64,000 nt of DNA from Jiella mangrovi (GCF_017815135.1 NZ_JAGJCF010000002.1:1-64000), one strand, 5' to 3'. Shown: positions 34,220 to 43,017, numbered from the stretch's first letter. Program-made: numbers and translations. The notes: generated from the letters alone by a model not told the origin.

Positions 34220-35311
34220 ATGATCAAACGACATCCGCTGAAGGGCGCCAACCGTCTGAAACTCGGCGTTTTCTCCACCAATGCCGATGGCGGGCTCGCC
34301 ATCACCACGGTTCCCGAGCGCTGGCGCGCGACATGGGACGACAACATGAATGCCGCCCAGATCGCCGACCGGGCCGGCCTCGAATTCATGCTGCCGATCG
34401 CCCGCTGGAAGGGTTTCGGCGGCCAGACCCATGCCCGCGAATGGTCGTTCGAGACCTTCACCTGGGCGGCCGCGCTCGCCGCCGTCACCGAGCGCATCGC
34501 CCTGTTCATGACTGTCCATGTCCCGGTGATGCATCCGCTCTATGCGGCCAAGGCGCTCGCCACCGTCGACCACATTTCCAAGGGACGCGCCGGCCTCAAC
34601 ATCGTCTGCGGCTGGAACCCGTCGGAATTTGCCATGTTCGGCGTCAAGCTCGGCGAAAAGGGCTACGACCAGGCCGGCGAGTGGCTGGAGATCCTCGAAA
34701 AGGCCTATGGCTCCAGCGATCCCTTCGACTTCGACGGAGAATATTATCAGCTGAAGCAGGTGGTCAGCCGCCCGTCCAGCGTCCAGGTGCCGCGTCCCGT
34801 CACGATGAACGCCGCCTTCGGTGGCCCCGGCCGGGATTTCGCAGCCAGGCATTGCGAATACATCTTCACCACCTTTTCCGAACTCGACGGGGCGGAAAAG
34901 CATGTCGCCGACGTGCGCGAGCGGGCGGCAAAGGCCAACCGCGAAGTCGGCCTTTATACCGTCTGCCACGTCGTGTGTCGCGAGACCCAGGCCGAAGCCG
35001 ACGCCTATTACGAACGCTATGCCCTCACCGAAGCCGATCATGCAGCGGTCGAAACCCACATGGCCGGCAAGAAGGAGTTCTCCTCCTCCCACGATACGGA
35101 TGCCTATGATCGCTACCGCCAGCGCTTTGCCGGCGGCGCCGGCTCCTATCCGCTGGTCGGGACGCCGGAAAAGATCGCCGAGGAGATGATCCGGATCTCC
35201 GAGATCGGCTATGCCGGCATCGCCCTTTCCTTCGTCAACTACACCTACGAGCTGCCGTTCTTCTGCGACCGGGTGCTGCCGCTGTTGCGCCAGGCCGGCA
35301 TGCGGTCATAG
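34220..35311 (+). CDS. luciferase-like flavin-dependent monooxygenase (LLM class, two-component)
   Basis: 363 residues, bacterial-luciferase-like TIM barrel. Stretches such as FMTVHVPVMHPLYAAKALATVD and RAGLNIVCGWNPSEFAMFG are the SsuD/RutA-like substrate and FMN site. Start chosen at 34220, where GGAG stands 7 bases upstream; an in-frame ATG at 34133 would add 29 non-family residues. The flavin reductase gene follows after 9 bp, so the enzyme uses reduced flavin made next door. It probably oxygenates or opens a heteroatom-containing ring, in line with RutA-like enzymes; the substrate is unknown. Confidence 0.87.
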   Translation: MIKRHPLKGANRLKLGVFSTNADGGLAITTVPERWRATWDDNMNAAQIADRAGLEFMLPIARWKGFGGQTHAREWSFETFTWAAALAAVTERIALFMTVHVPVMHPLYAAKALATVDHISKGRAGLNIVCGWNPSEFAMFGVKLGEKGYDQAGEWLEILEKAYGSSDPFDFDGEYYQLKQVVSRPSSVQVPRPVTMNAAFGGPGRDFAARHCEYIFTTFSELDGAEKHVADVRERAAKANREVGLYTVCHVVCRETQAEADAYYERYALTEADHAAVETHMAGKKEFSSSHDTDAYDRYRQRFAGGAGSYPLVGTPEKIAEEMIRISEIGYAGIALSFVNYTYELPFFCDRVLPLLRQAGMRS

Positions 35312-35320
35312 GCAAGAGCG

Positions 35321-35857
35321 ATGAGCGAGAAGCCCGTCTCTGCCGAGCCGCCCGCGGCCGGCCCCGCCCGCTTCCGGCAGGGGATGCGATGCCTCGCCGG
35401 CTCGGTGACGGTGGTTGCCCAGCAAAGCGCCGGCGGAACGCTGTCGGGCGTGACCGCGACCGCCGTATGCTCGCTTTCGGCCGCGCCGCCCTCGCTGATC
35501 GCCTGCATCAACATGACCTCGGTTCTGGCTCAGGGGCTGGTCGCCGGCGCGCCCTTCAGCGTCAACATCCTGTCCGAGCATCAGGAGGATATCGCCAGGG
35601 CCTTCGGCGGCCAGAAGGGCCTGTCCGGCCGCGACCGCTTCATCTATGGCGAATGGTATCGCAGCGACGACGGGGTGCCCTTGCTCGCCGCCGCCCGGGC
35701 CACCTTCGAATGCCGCGTCGCCAGTTTCGTCGATTATGGCAGCCACCGTGCGGCCATCGGCCTCGTCCGCGACGTTCACATGAGCGACGAGGCGGACGCG
35801 ACGCTGCTGTTCGCCGATGGCCGCTTCGTCACCGCAATAAAGACGGATCCGGTCTGA
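35321..35857 (+). CDS. flavin reductase (FMN-binding split-barrel)
   Basis: 178 residues, flavin-reductase-like domain from about 17. TLSGVTATAVCSLSAAPPSLIACIN is the flavin-binding loop region and PFSVNILSEHQEDIARAF the conserved following strand and helix. Supplies reduced flavin from NAD(P)H to the monooxygenase just upstream. The convergent FAD oxidoreductase ends 9 bp after its stop. Confidence 0.9.
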   Translation: MSEKPVSAEPPAAGPARFRQGMRCLAGSVTVVAQQSAGGTLSGVTATAVCSLSAAPPSLIACINMTSVLAQGLVAGAPFSVNILSEHQEDIARAFGGQKGLSGRDRFIYGEWYRSDDGVPLLAAARATFECRVASFVDYGSHRAAIGLVRDVHMSDEADATLLFADGRFVTAIKTDPV

Positions 35858-35866
35858 GCGCCCGCC

Positions 35867-37441
35867 TTACTTGAGCGATTGCGCCAGCCCGTAGCCGGAG
35901 CCGCCGCCAAGGCCGGGGCCGGGATGGGTCGACGCCCCGATCTGATGAAGACCCTTGATCGCCGTGCCATGGTTCTTCGACGAGGAAAACGGCCGCCAGA
36001 TGAAGAACTGGTCGATGGTCGCGGCCCCGCCATATGGGTCGCCGCCGACGAGGTTCTTGTTCATGGCCTCGAGATCGGCCGGCGAGAAGACCCGGCGTGC
36101 GACGAGATTTTCTTCAAAGTCGTCGATCTGTTCGGCAAGGATCGCCTCCACCCGGTCGGCATAGGCTTCGCGCAGTGCCTCGGTCCAGCGTCCGTCGGCG
36201 GGCGGCGCGATCGCTCCGGCCGCATCGCCCTTGACGAAACGCGGCGTCTCCGGCAGCTGCAGCCACAAGATTGCCGAACCTTGCGGGCAGCGGCTCGGAT
36301 CGAGCCCGTGGGGCTGACCGACGCAGATCGTCGGCACCGCCGGCAAGAGGCCGCGCTCGCATTCGTTCACCGCCCGCGACACCCCGTCGAGGCCGGGCGT
36401 CAGATGGATGAGCGCGACCTTGTCCAGCCCGGCCGTCTTCCAGCGCGGCGGACTTTTCAGGGCGTAGTGGATCTGCATGTTGCCCTTGCCATAGCGATAG
36501 GCCGCGGCGCTCTCGCGTGTCGCCGTATCGACGGCGCTTTCCGGCAGAAGCCGCTGGTAGAGCTGGGTCGGCGTCACCGAGCAGATGACCCCCTTCTTTG
36601 CCTCGATCACGGAGCCGTCGCCAAGCTTCACGCCGGTGGCGCGTCCTTTGACGACGAGCACCTCGGCCACGTCGGCGCCGGTTCGCACTTCGCCGCCATG
36701 TTCGCCGATCAGCCCCTCGAAGGCTTTGACGGCATTGGCGGCGCCGCCTTTGACGATGGGCGCGCCGGCCGCCTCCAGCGCAAAGGCGATGATCCGCGCC
36801 ATCTCGCCTGAAAAGGCACTTTCGGGCCCAAGCCCCGCATGGAGCACCCAGGGCGCTAGGAGCGCCCGTGTCAGATCGGACTGAAAACTTGCCTCCAGCC
36901 AGGCCCGCCCCGGACGCAACGCCTCGCCGAGACGCGCCGCAAGCCCCCTCACCCCCCGCCGACGGGCCTCGGCGAACAGGAGCTTCGACGTCTTGAGGCT
37001 CCACAGCGTACCGCCAAGGAGGCCGAAGAGGAGGCCGGCGTCGCGCTCGACCGTCTCGATCTCGCGCCGATAACGTGCGCCCTCGCCCGGTGCCAGTTCC
37101 TCGAGCTGCGCGATATTGGCGGCGCGATCCGTCGTCAGGACGAGGCTGCGCCCGTCCGGCATGAGGACGGCGGTCGGATGCTGAGTGTTGGCGAAATCAA
37201 GACCATGGCGCGCGAGATCGGCGCCAAGTTCCACAAAGGCCGGCGATGTCACGAAGAGCACGAAGGTCGCCGCCATCACGTCGTGATGATAGCCCGGCAC
37301 GGTGATCTCGTCCGTGCGCATGCAGCCGCCGGCCACCTTCTCGCGCTCCAGAACGACGACCGAATGGCCTTTCTTGGCGAGAAGCGCCGCGCAGGTCAGC
37401 CCGTTGATACCCGATCCGACGACGACGTAATCAGCAGCCAT
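35867..37441 (-). CDS. FAD-dependent oxidoreductase, phytoene-desaturase/PYROXD2-like
   Basis: 524 residues. N-terminal FAD fold VVVGSGINGLTCAALLAKKG ending in VLERE, C-terminal FAD contact near IGASTHPGPGLGGGSGYGLAQ. Clear paralogue of the divergent protein at 37665-39248; both share the NLVGGDxxGG and IGAST motifs. Start at 37441; the frame runs to 37537 but the extension has no FAD motif. Not a carotenoid gene by context (no phytoene synthase). Likely a desaturase or dehydrogenase of a cyclic substrate. Confidence 0.85.
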   Translation of the reverse strand: MAADYVVVGSGINGLTCAALLAKKGHSVVVLEREKVAGGCMRTDEITVPGYHHDVMAATFVLFVTSPAFVELGADLARHGLDFANTQHPTAVLMPDGRSLVLTTDRAANIAQLEELAPGEGARYRREIETVERDAGLLFGLLGGTLWSLKTSKLLFAEARRRGVRGLAARLGEALRPGRAWLEASFQSDLTRALLAPWVLHAGLGPESAFSGEMARIIAFALEAAGAPIVKGGAANAVKAFEGLIGEHGGEVRTGADVAEVLVVKGRATGVKLGDGSVIEAKKGVICSVTPTQLYQRLLPESAVDTATRESAAAYRYGKGNMQIHYALKSPPRWKTAGLDKVALIHLTPGLDGVSRAVNECERGLLPAVPTICVGQPHGLDPSRCPQGSAILWLQLPETPRFVKGDAAGAIAPPADGRWTEALREAYADRVEAILAEQIDDFEENLVARRVFSPADLEAMNKNLVGGDPYGGAATIDQFFIWRPFSSSKNHGTAIKGLHQIGASTHPGPGLGGGSGYGLAQSLK

Positions 37442-37543
37442 GGCGTTGCTCCCCACAAGTCTGAACAGGTGCGAGCGCCCGCCGAAACGGGATGTTCGCG
37501 CGGCACGGCAGCCTGCAGCGGCCGAGATTATGGCCAATCAATG

Positions 37544-37555
37544 CATTTGCAAATG
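37544..37555. promoter_or_regulatory. CATTTGCAAATG palindrome
   Basis: Perfect 12-bp palindrome in the divergent region between the two FAD oxidoreductases, immediately next to a TATAAGCTTAAA site. Related sequences occur at 41361 and 41568, on both sides of the GlcD-like/cyclase promoter region. Confidence 0.5.
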
Positions 37556-37567
37556 TATAAGCTTAAA
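37556..37567. promoter_or_regulatory. TTTAAGCTTAAA-type operator, copy at 37.6 kb
   Basis: TATAAGCTTAAA (11 of 12), abutting the CATTTGCAAATG palindrome. About 100 bp before either divergent start. Confidence 0.55.
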
Positions 37568-37664
37568 ATAAATTCGTCCTTGCAAGAGCGGCCGTCCGGG
37601 ACCGGCACCCTATCCGGCAACGATCGCAGATCGTGCCGCTCGTCACGAGATTGAGGAGGCGTTC

Positions 37665-39248
37665 ATGGCCGAAGAATTCGATGCCGTCTTCGTCGGCGCG
37701 GGGCACAACGCGCTGGCGGCAGCGGTCCATCTGGCCTCCAGGGGCTGGTCGGTCGGCGTGTTCGAGAAGAACGACACGGCCGGCGGCGCCGCCCGCACCG
37801 AGGAAGCGACGCTTCCCGGCTTTCGCCACGATCTTTACGCCACCAATCTCGGCCTTTTCGCCGGCTCCGGGTTTTTTCGCGAACACGGCGAGGCCCTCGG
37901 CAAGCACGGCCTCGCCTTCGTTCCGGCCGAAGACTGCTTCGCCTCGCCGGCGCCCGATGGCAGTTGGTTCGGCGTGTCGAAGGACATCGAAAAGACCGTT
38001 GCGCGGGCCTCCAGCCTGTCGCCCGCGGACGCGGAACGCTGGCGCGAGATGGTCGCGGGCTTCGGCGCCGACGCACCGCATCTCTTCGCCCTCCTCTCGG
38101 CGCCCATGGGCTGGCGTCATCTGGCGTCGCTCGGCTGGAGGGCCTGGCGGGCCAAGGGCACGGCCGGAACGCTGGAGATGGCGCGGTTCCTCGCCTCCTC
38201 CCCGCGCGAATTTCTCGAGCGCAATTTCGAAACGCCGTTGATCCGCGCCGCCCTCGGCGCCTGGGGCATGCATCTCGATTTCGCCCCGGACGTCGCCGGC
38301 GGCGCGCTGTTTCCCTATCTGGAAGGCATGGTCGACCAGACCATGGGCATGGTCATCGGCAAGGGTGGCGCCGATACGATCATCAAGGCGATGGTCGCGC
38401 GGATCGAGGAACTCGGCGGCTCGGTTACCACCGGAGCGGAGGTGACGGAGATCCGCAACCGCTCCGGCAAGTCCGACGGCATCACGTTGGCCGATGGCAG
38501 GCAGATTACGGCAAGGCGCGCGGTCATCGCCGGCGTGACGCCCGGCGCACTGGTCGACCGGCTCCTGTCGGGCTCGCAGGGCAGCGGACAAAGCACCTTC
38601 GATGCCGGGGCGCGCAAGTTCAGGCACGGTCCCGGCACGATGATGGTGCATCTCGCCCTCTCCGGCCTGCCGGACTGGAAAGCCGGCGACGAGCTGAAGC
38701 GCTTCCTCTACGTCCATCTTGCGCCCGATCTCGACGGCATGGCGCGCGCCTATGCCGAGGCGATGGCAGGGCTCCTGCCCCGCCAGCCATTGCTCGTCGT
38801 CGGCCAGCAGACGGCGGTCGATCCGTCCCGCGCGCCCGAGGGACAGCATACGCTGTGGGTGCAGGTGCGCATGGTGCCGGGCACGATCAAAGGCGATGCG
38901 GCCGGAACGATCCAGGCGACGGACTGGTCCGAGGCCGGCGAAGCCTATGCCGACAGGGTGATCGACCTGATCGAGGACTATGCGCCGGGCACGAAGGCGA
39001 AGATCCTCGGCCGATATGTCGAGACGCCGGCCGATCTCGAACGCCGCAACCCCAACCTCGTTGGCGGCGACGGCATCGGCGGCAGCCATCATCTGTCACA
39101 GAATTTCCTGTTCCGGCCGATGCCCGGCTGGGCGCGCTACCGAACGCCGGTCAAGGACCTCTATCTCATCGGCGCCTCGACCTGGCCCGGCGGTGGCCTC
39201 GGCGCGGGCTCGGGCTACATTTTGGCGAAGGACCTCGCGGGACGATGA
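37665..39248 (+). CDS. FAD-dependent oxidoreductase, phytoene-desaturase/PYROXD2-like (paralogue)
   Basis: 527 residues. FAD motif VFVGAGHNALAAAVHLASRG then VFEKND; GGAARTEEATLPGFRHD matches the paralogue's GGCMRTDEITVPGYHHD. The C-terminal end has LIGASTWPGGGLGAGSGYILAKDL. GAGG lies about 10 bases before the ATG. Divergent from its paralogue across 223 bp. The pair may act as a heterodimer or on two successive intermediates; neither is proven. Confidence 0.87.
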   Translation: MAEEFDAVFVGAGHNALAAAVHLASRGWSVGVFEKNDTAGGAARTEEATLPGFRHDLYATNLGLFAGSGFFREHGEALGKHGLAFVPAEDCFASPAPDGSWFGVSKDIEKTVARASSLSPADAERWREMVAGFGADAPHLFALLSAPMGWRHLASLGWRAWRAKGTAGTLEMARFLASSPREFLERNFETPLIRAALGAWGMHLDFAPDVAGGALFPYLEGMVDQTMGMVIGKGGADTIIKAMVARIEELGGSVTTGAEVTEIRNRSGKSDGITLADGRQITARRAVIAGVTPGALVDRLLSGSQGSGQSTFDAGARKFRHGPGTMMVHLALSGLPDWKAGDELKRFLYVHLAPDLDGMARAYAEAMAGLLPRQPLLVVGQQTAVDPSRAPEGQHTLWVQVRMVPGTIKGDAAGTIQATDWSEAGEAYADRVIDLIEDYAPGTKAKILGRYVETPADLERRNPNLVGGDGIGGSHHLSQNFLFRPMPGWARYRTPVKDLYLIGASTWPGGGLGAGSGYILAKDLAGR

Positions 39249-39402
39249 GGTGGAGTGCGGGATAAAGGGAAATCGCCGGGTACAGCAGTCTACTCGCGCC
39301 GCCGCCCCCATTTGGCTCGAACCGCCACCCCAACCTTCCAGTGCACGACACGACGCGCGAGCGCCGGCCACGACTTATTCGAGAAGGCGCACCATCCGAC
39401 GC

Positions 39403-39504
39403 TTCGTCATTCTCGGGCCCCGTCCCGAGGATCCAGAAATCCTCGACAAAACAGAAGTTTGATTGGCGCACTGGATGCTCGGTACGGGGCCCGAGCATGA
39501 CGAA
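39403..39504. repeat. long inverted repeat 1
   Basis: 34-bp arms 39403-39436 and 39471-39504 with 31 of 34 pairs (core CTCGGGCCCCGT). It would fold into a large cruciform. The right arm belongs to the dispersed repeat also present near position 160-190. Confidence 0.75.
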
Positions 39505-39577
39505 CGCGCTGAAAGCGAACGCCTGATCTTAGAGTGCCAGGCCTCCGATATGCGACGTTCGACGAAACTGCCGTGTA
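39450..39577 (+). repeat. dispersed intergenic repeat, copy 2
   Basis: Partner of 135-262. The two copies lie 39 kb apart, each in a gene-free stretch. Confidence 0.7.
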
Positions 39578-39614
39578 CCGTGCCCAACCTCTACGGACGG
39601 GTCGAACCATCCAA

Positions 39615-39764
39615 GCTTCGTCATCCCGGGCCTGACCCGGGATCCACTCCAAATCGTCGAAGCTGCGATCACCGATCCCGTCCATCGTATTCTAAAATCT
39701 GACCCGAAATGACGTTTGCGACACCGAGGAACGGGTCCCGGCTCGCAGGCCGGGATGACGAAGC
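39615..39764. repeat. long inverted repeat 2
   Basis: Arms beginning GCTTCGTCATCCCGG (39615) and ending CCGGGATGACGAAGC (39764), about 32 bp each, with CCCGGG-rich cores and small indels. Same class of rhizobial palindrome as repeat 1 but a different sequence. Confidence 0.65.
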
Positions 39765-39886
39765 GTTGCGGGTCGCTGTCGTTCTTCCGCGTCCGTCCCC
39801 ATGCTCGTTCGGATGAACACACCCTTCGCATTCATCTCCGGATCTGCCGACGCCTCATGACTGTCATTGCGCTCAGCGCGCGCCCG

Positions 39887-41275
39887 TCAGCCCAGCACCT
39901 TCCCCGGATTGAGCACCCCGGCCGGATCGAGCGCCAGCTTCATCCGCCGCATCAGGTCGAGCTCTTCGGGCGAGCGCGTATAGGCCAGATATTTCCGCTT
40001 CATCAGGCCGATGCCATGTTCGGCGGAAATCGTGCCGCCGGCCGCGCGGACGGTCTCGTAGACGAAGGCCGAGACCGCCTCGCCGGGCTGTTCGTTTCCA
40101 GCCGACGGCACATGGACGACGAGATGGAGATTGCTGTCGCCGATATGGCCGTAGGAGAGCGCGACGACATCGGGCCAGCGGGCGGCAAGACCGGCCTCGA
40201 GCTCTTCGACCACAACTCCGGTTCGATGGGCGGAAACGCCGACGTCGAAGGCGGTGATCGGCCCGAGCACCTTTGAATATTCGGAGACGCTCTCGCGCAC
40301 CGCCCACAAGTCGGCGACATCCTTTTGCGAGGCCGCGAGCACCGCATCCTCGACCGCACCGGTCTCCAGCACCGCGCCGAGCACGGTTTCCAGCCGGTTC
40401 GATTCGTATTCGGCGTCAAAGCCGCTGGATTCGATCAGAACATAGAGGCCGTGTTTGTCGGCAAGCGGCCGGGGCAGAGTGAGGCTCGAGGACATGAAGT
40501 CGTAAAAGCTCGGCCACATCACCTCGAAGGAGGAGAGCGATGGCCCGAGCCCCGCCCGAACGGCGCGGAGCAGCTCCAGCACCGCGTCGAAATCCCGGCA
40601 ACCACACAGCGCGCTAGTCGAGAATGTCGGGCGCGACTGAAGCTTGAGAACGGCGCGGGTGATGATGCCGAGGGTGCCCTCCGAGCCGATGAACAGCTGC
40701 TTGGAATCGTAGCCGGCATTGTTCTTCAGCATCTTGTTCAGCGAGGAAACGATGGTGCCGTCGGCCAGCACCACCTCGAGGCCGAGCACGTGCTCGCGGG
40801 CCATGCCGTATCGGATCACCCGGTTGCCGCCGGCATTGGTCGAGAGCACGCCGCCGACGCTGCACGATCCCCGCGCCCCGAGATCGACGGCGAGGAACAG
40901 ATCGGCTGCTTCGGCCGCCTCCTGTGCCGTCTGCAGCGTCGTGCCGGCGCCGACGGTCATCGTCGCCATGGCCGGGTCGATCTCCTCGATCCGGTTCATT
41001 CTTTCGAGGGACAGCGCGATGGCCCCGGCAACCGGCTGCGCGCCGCCGGCAAGGCCGGTCAGCCCGCCCTGCGGCACGACGCCTATATGATGACGGCTGC
41101 AAAGCTCCAGCGTCGCGGCAACATCCGATGTCGTTCGCGGCCGCACCAGGGCAAGCGGCTCGACGGGGGCAAGACCGCTCCAGTCGTGCCACGCCCGCTC
41201 GGGAATATCCGCGCCCGTCGCCACGAGATCGTCGCCGAGCCGTTCGAGCAGGAGATCTGCGAGCCGCTTGTCCAT
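39887..41275 (-). CDS. FAD-linked oxidase, GlcD / D-2-hydroxyacid dehydrogenase-like
   Basis: 462 residues. FAD-binding domain of the vanillyl-alcohol-oxidase fold: PQGGLTGLAGGAQPV near residue 68 and NAGGNRVIRYGMAREHVLGLEVV, then FIGSEGTLGIITRAVLKL. The C-terminal cap ends with the metal/substrate site YGHIGDSNLHLVVH, ISAEHGIG and DPAGVLNPGK. Oxidises a 2-hydroxy acid (lactate, glycolate, 2-hydroxyglutarate or an aromatic analogue). Divergent from the cyclase/ior operon across 359 bp, with a palindrome-like site on each side. A mandelate-like aromatic 2-hydroxyacid would fit the neighbouring 2-oxoacid enzyme, but that is inference. Confidence 0.88.
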   Translation of the reverse strand: MDKRLADLLLERLGDDLVATGADIPERAWHDWSGLAPVEPLALVRPRTTSDVAATLELCSRHHIGVVPQGGLTGLAGGAQPVAGAIALSLERMNRIEEIDPAMATMTVGAGTTLQTAQEAAEAADLFLAVDLGARGSCSVGGVLSTNAGGNRVIRYGMAREHVLGLEVVLADGTIVSSLNKMLKNNAGYDSKQLFIGSEGTLGIITRAVLKLQSRPTFSTSALCGCRDFDAVLELLRAVRAGLGPSLSSFEVMWPSFYDFMSSSLTLPRPLADKHGLYVLIESSGFDAEYESNRLETVLGAVLETGAVEDAVLAASQKDVADLWAVRESVSEYSKVLGPITAFDVGVSAHRTGVVVEELEAGLAARWPDVVALSYGHIGDSNLHLVVHVPSAGNEQPGEAVSAFVYETVRAAGGTISAEHGIGLMKRKYLAYTRSPEELDLMRRMKLALDPAGVLNPGKVLG

Positions 41276-41360
41276 GTCGTTTCCCTTGCAGTCCAGGAGG
41301 GCGCGGCATTGCGGGATGCCCCAGCGCGACGGCCCGTTAAGCGCCTCTTCCTTTTATATC

Positions 41361-41372
41361 CATTTTCATATG
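41361..41372. promoter_or_regulatory. CATTTGCAAATG-type site, GlcD side
   Basis: CATTTTCATATG, 10 of 12 to the perfect palindrome at 37544; 86 bp before the GlcD-like start. Confidence 0.4.
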
Positions 41373-41567
41373 ATTCCAGCCGTCAGTTCACACGGGCGAT
41401 GGGTCTCGGCAGAAACGAGCGCTTGGATTTGGCCGCACTGCAATGCGAACCCGGCCTGCAATGCTACAAATACAACGAAATGACCGATCTTTCGGCACGA
41501 TCCGGCGCGATAACGGGCAATCTGCCGATCTCGATGGCAAACGTTTTGTTTGGAAAGGATATACTTG

Positions 41568-41579
41568 CATCTGCATATT
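41568..41579. promoter_or_regulatory. CATTTGCAAATG-type site, cyclase side
   Basis: CATCTGCATATT, 9 of 12; 56 bp before the cyclase ATG. The MarR gene two positions into this operon is the natural candidate regulator. Confidence 0.35.
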
Positions 41580-41634
41580 TGCGGCGATAACCTCCCGATC
41601 ACAAGACAAGATGACATCGGATCAGGAGACGAGA

Positions 41635-42426
41635 ATGGCACAGACACAAGGCTTGAGCGGCTTGGCCGAGATGTTTCTCGGCGGTGCAGTCGAGATCGTC
41701 GATCTTACCGCGACCCTCGGCCCTGACACGCCGCTCCTGAAGCTGCCGCCGGAACTTGCCGTCGACACGCCGAAGATCGAGATTCACAAGATTTCCGAAT
41801 ACGACAAGGCCGGCCCGTTCTGGGCATGGAACTGGCTGAAGGTCGGCGAACATTCCGGCACCCATTTCGATGCGCCGCATCACTGGATCACCGGCAAGGA
41901 CTATTCCGACGGCTACACCGATACGATCCCGGCGCAGAACTTCGTCGCCCCGGTCAATGTCATCGACTGTTCGGCCGAGACTGCTGCCGACAACGACTTC
42001 CTTCTCACCGCAGACGGCGTCAAGGCCTGGGAAGCCGAGCACGGCGAGATCAAGCCGGGCGAGTGGGTGGTCATGCGCACCGACTGGCACAAGCGCAACG
42101 GCTCGGAAGAGACGTTCCTCAACGCCGACGAAACCGGCCCGCATTCGCCGGGACCGTCCGTCGACTGCATCGAATACATCCTGTCCAAGGGTGCGCTCGG
42201 CTGGGGCACGGAGTGCATCGGCACCGATGCCGGCGCCGCCGGCGGCTTCGAGCCGCCCTTCCCGGCCCACAACCTCCTGCACAAGGCCAACAAATACGGC
42301 CTTGCCAGCCTCTGCAACCTCGACAAGCTGCCGCCCAAGGGCGCGGTTCTGATCGCCGCGCCCTTGAAGATCGAGCATGGCACCGGCAGCCCGGTCCGCG
42401 CCCTGGCGATGGTGCAGAAGTCCTGA
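41635..42426 (+). CDS. cyclase-family metal hydrolase, isatin-hydrolase-like
   Basis: 263 residues. The metal motif is complete: His73, His77, Asp79 and His82/83 in GEHSGTHFDAPHHW, as in the manganese-dependent isatin hydrolases and kynurenine formamidases. The C-terminus reads AAPLKIEHGTGSPVRALAM. Start at 41635 with AGGAG upstream; an ATG at 41611 is possible. First gene of an operon with MarR and the IorA/IorB-like pair. If it is an isatin hydrolase, its product isatinate is an aryl 2-oxoacid, which is exactly the substrate class of the enzyme encoded next. Paralogue of 15947-16765. Confidence 0.83.
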   Translation: MAQTQGLSGLAEMFLGGAVEIVDLTATLGPDTPLLKLPPELAVDTPKIEIHKISEYDKAGPFWAWNWLKVGEHSGTHFDAPHHWITGKDYSDGYTDTIPAQNFVAPVNVIDCSAETAADNDFLLTADGVKAWEAEHGEIKPGEWVVMRTDWHKRNGSEETFLNADETGPHSPGPSVDCIEYILSKGALGWGTECIGTDAGAAGGFEPPFPAHNLLHKANKYGLASLCNLDKLPPKGAVLIAAPLKIEHGTGSPVRALAMVQKS

Positions 42427-42469
42427 TGCGGCCAGCGGTGACGGTCGACTGGCCGGCAGACCGGACTTG

Positions 42470-42955
42470 ATGATGGACGACGATACGGCGGAGCTCGCCG
42501 AACGGCCCTACGCACTCGGCGAACTCGGCCTGCAGCAGTTCGCGCCGTATCTGATGAACCGGATCATGGGGCGCTACAACGCCACGCTCCGGGACGACCT
42601 GAAGGCCAACGGCCTTTCGACCGCGCAGATGCGGACCCTGGCGATCCTCGCGGTCGCCGAAGGTCTGACGATCAACGAGATCGCCGTCTACGCGGTGATC
42701 GAGCAGTCGACGATGAGCCGGACGCTGGATGCCATGGAAGCGCAGGACCTTTTGCGCCGCGAGACCGAGGCGAGCGACAACCGGGTCCGGCGCATCTATC
42801 TGACCGAAAAGGGCCGGGCGCTGTTCGACGAGGTCTGGCCGGTGATGCGCTCGGCTTTCCAGACAATGTTCGCCGGCGTCGATGCCGAGGAATACGCAAC
42901 CTTCGTCGCCGTCCTGCAGAAGGTGCTGCGCAACATTCGCAAGCACGACTTTTGA
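42470..42955 (+). CDS. MarR-family transcription regulator
   Basis: 161 residues, winged helix: INEIAVYAVIEQSTMSRTLDAME is the recognition-helix region, followed by the wing SDNRVRRIYLTEKGR. Two ATG codons in a row (42470 and 42473). 43 bp after the cyclase. Probably an aromatic-ligand-responsive repressor of this operon and perhaps of the divergent GlcD-like gene; the CATTTGCAAATG-type sites are candidate operators. Confidence 0.88.
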   Translation: MMDDDTAELAERPYALGELGLQQFAPYLMNRIMGRYNATLRDDLKANGLSTAQMRTLAILAVAEGLTINEIAVYAVIEQSTMSRTLDAMEAQDLLRRETEASDNRVRRIYLTEKGRALFDEVWPVMRSAFQTMFAGVDAEEYATFVAVLQKVLRNIRKHDF

Positions 42956-43017
42956 CGGCGATCCCCAGGAGTAGCCCGGCCCGGTTCGAGGCAACGGCAT
43001 GAAGAAGGAGTGGCGGC

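Larger units (their letters stand above)
39249..39886. other. repeat-filled intergenic region between convergent genes
   Basis: 638 bp with no gene. It consists of two long imperfect inverted repeats (39403-39504 and 39615-39764) and the second copy of the 128-bp repeat. Short frames inside, up to about 110 codons, resemble no protein and overlap the repeats. It may also end both convergent transcripts. Confidence 0.7.
41276..41634. promoter_or_regulatory. divergent control region between the GlcD-like and cyclase genes
   Basis: 359 bp, AT-richer than average, no gene. Two sites related to CATTTGCAAATG are visible (41361-41372, 41568-41579), each about 55-90 bp before one of the divergent starts. 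No TTTAAGCTTAAA site is seen here. No clean promoter hexamers can be fixed. Confidence 0.5.

Noticed and set aside
35867-39248. carotenoid biosynthesis (CrtI) cluster
   Set aside because: No phytoene synthase, cyclase or isoprenoid gene nearby; both proteins fit the broader PYROXD2-like class.
39249-39886. insertion sequence remnant
   Set aside because: No transposase fragment in any frame; the structure is made only of palindromic repeats.
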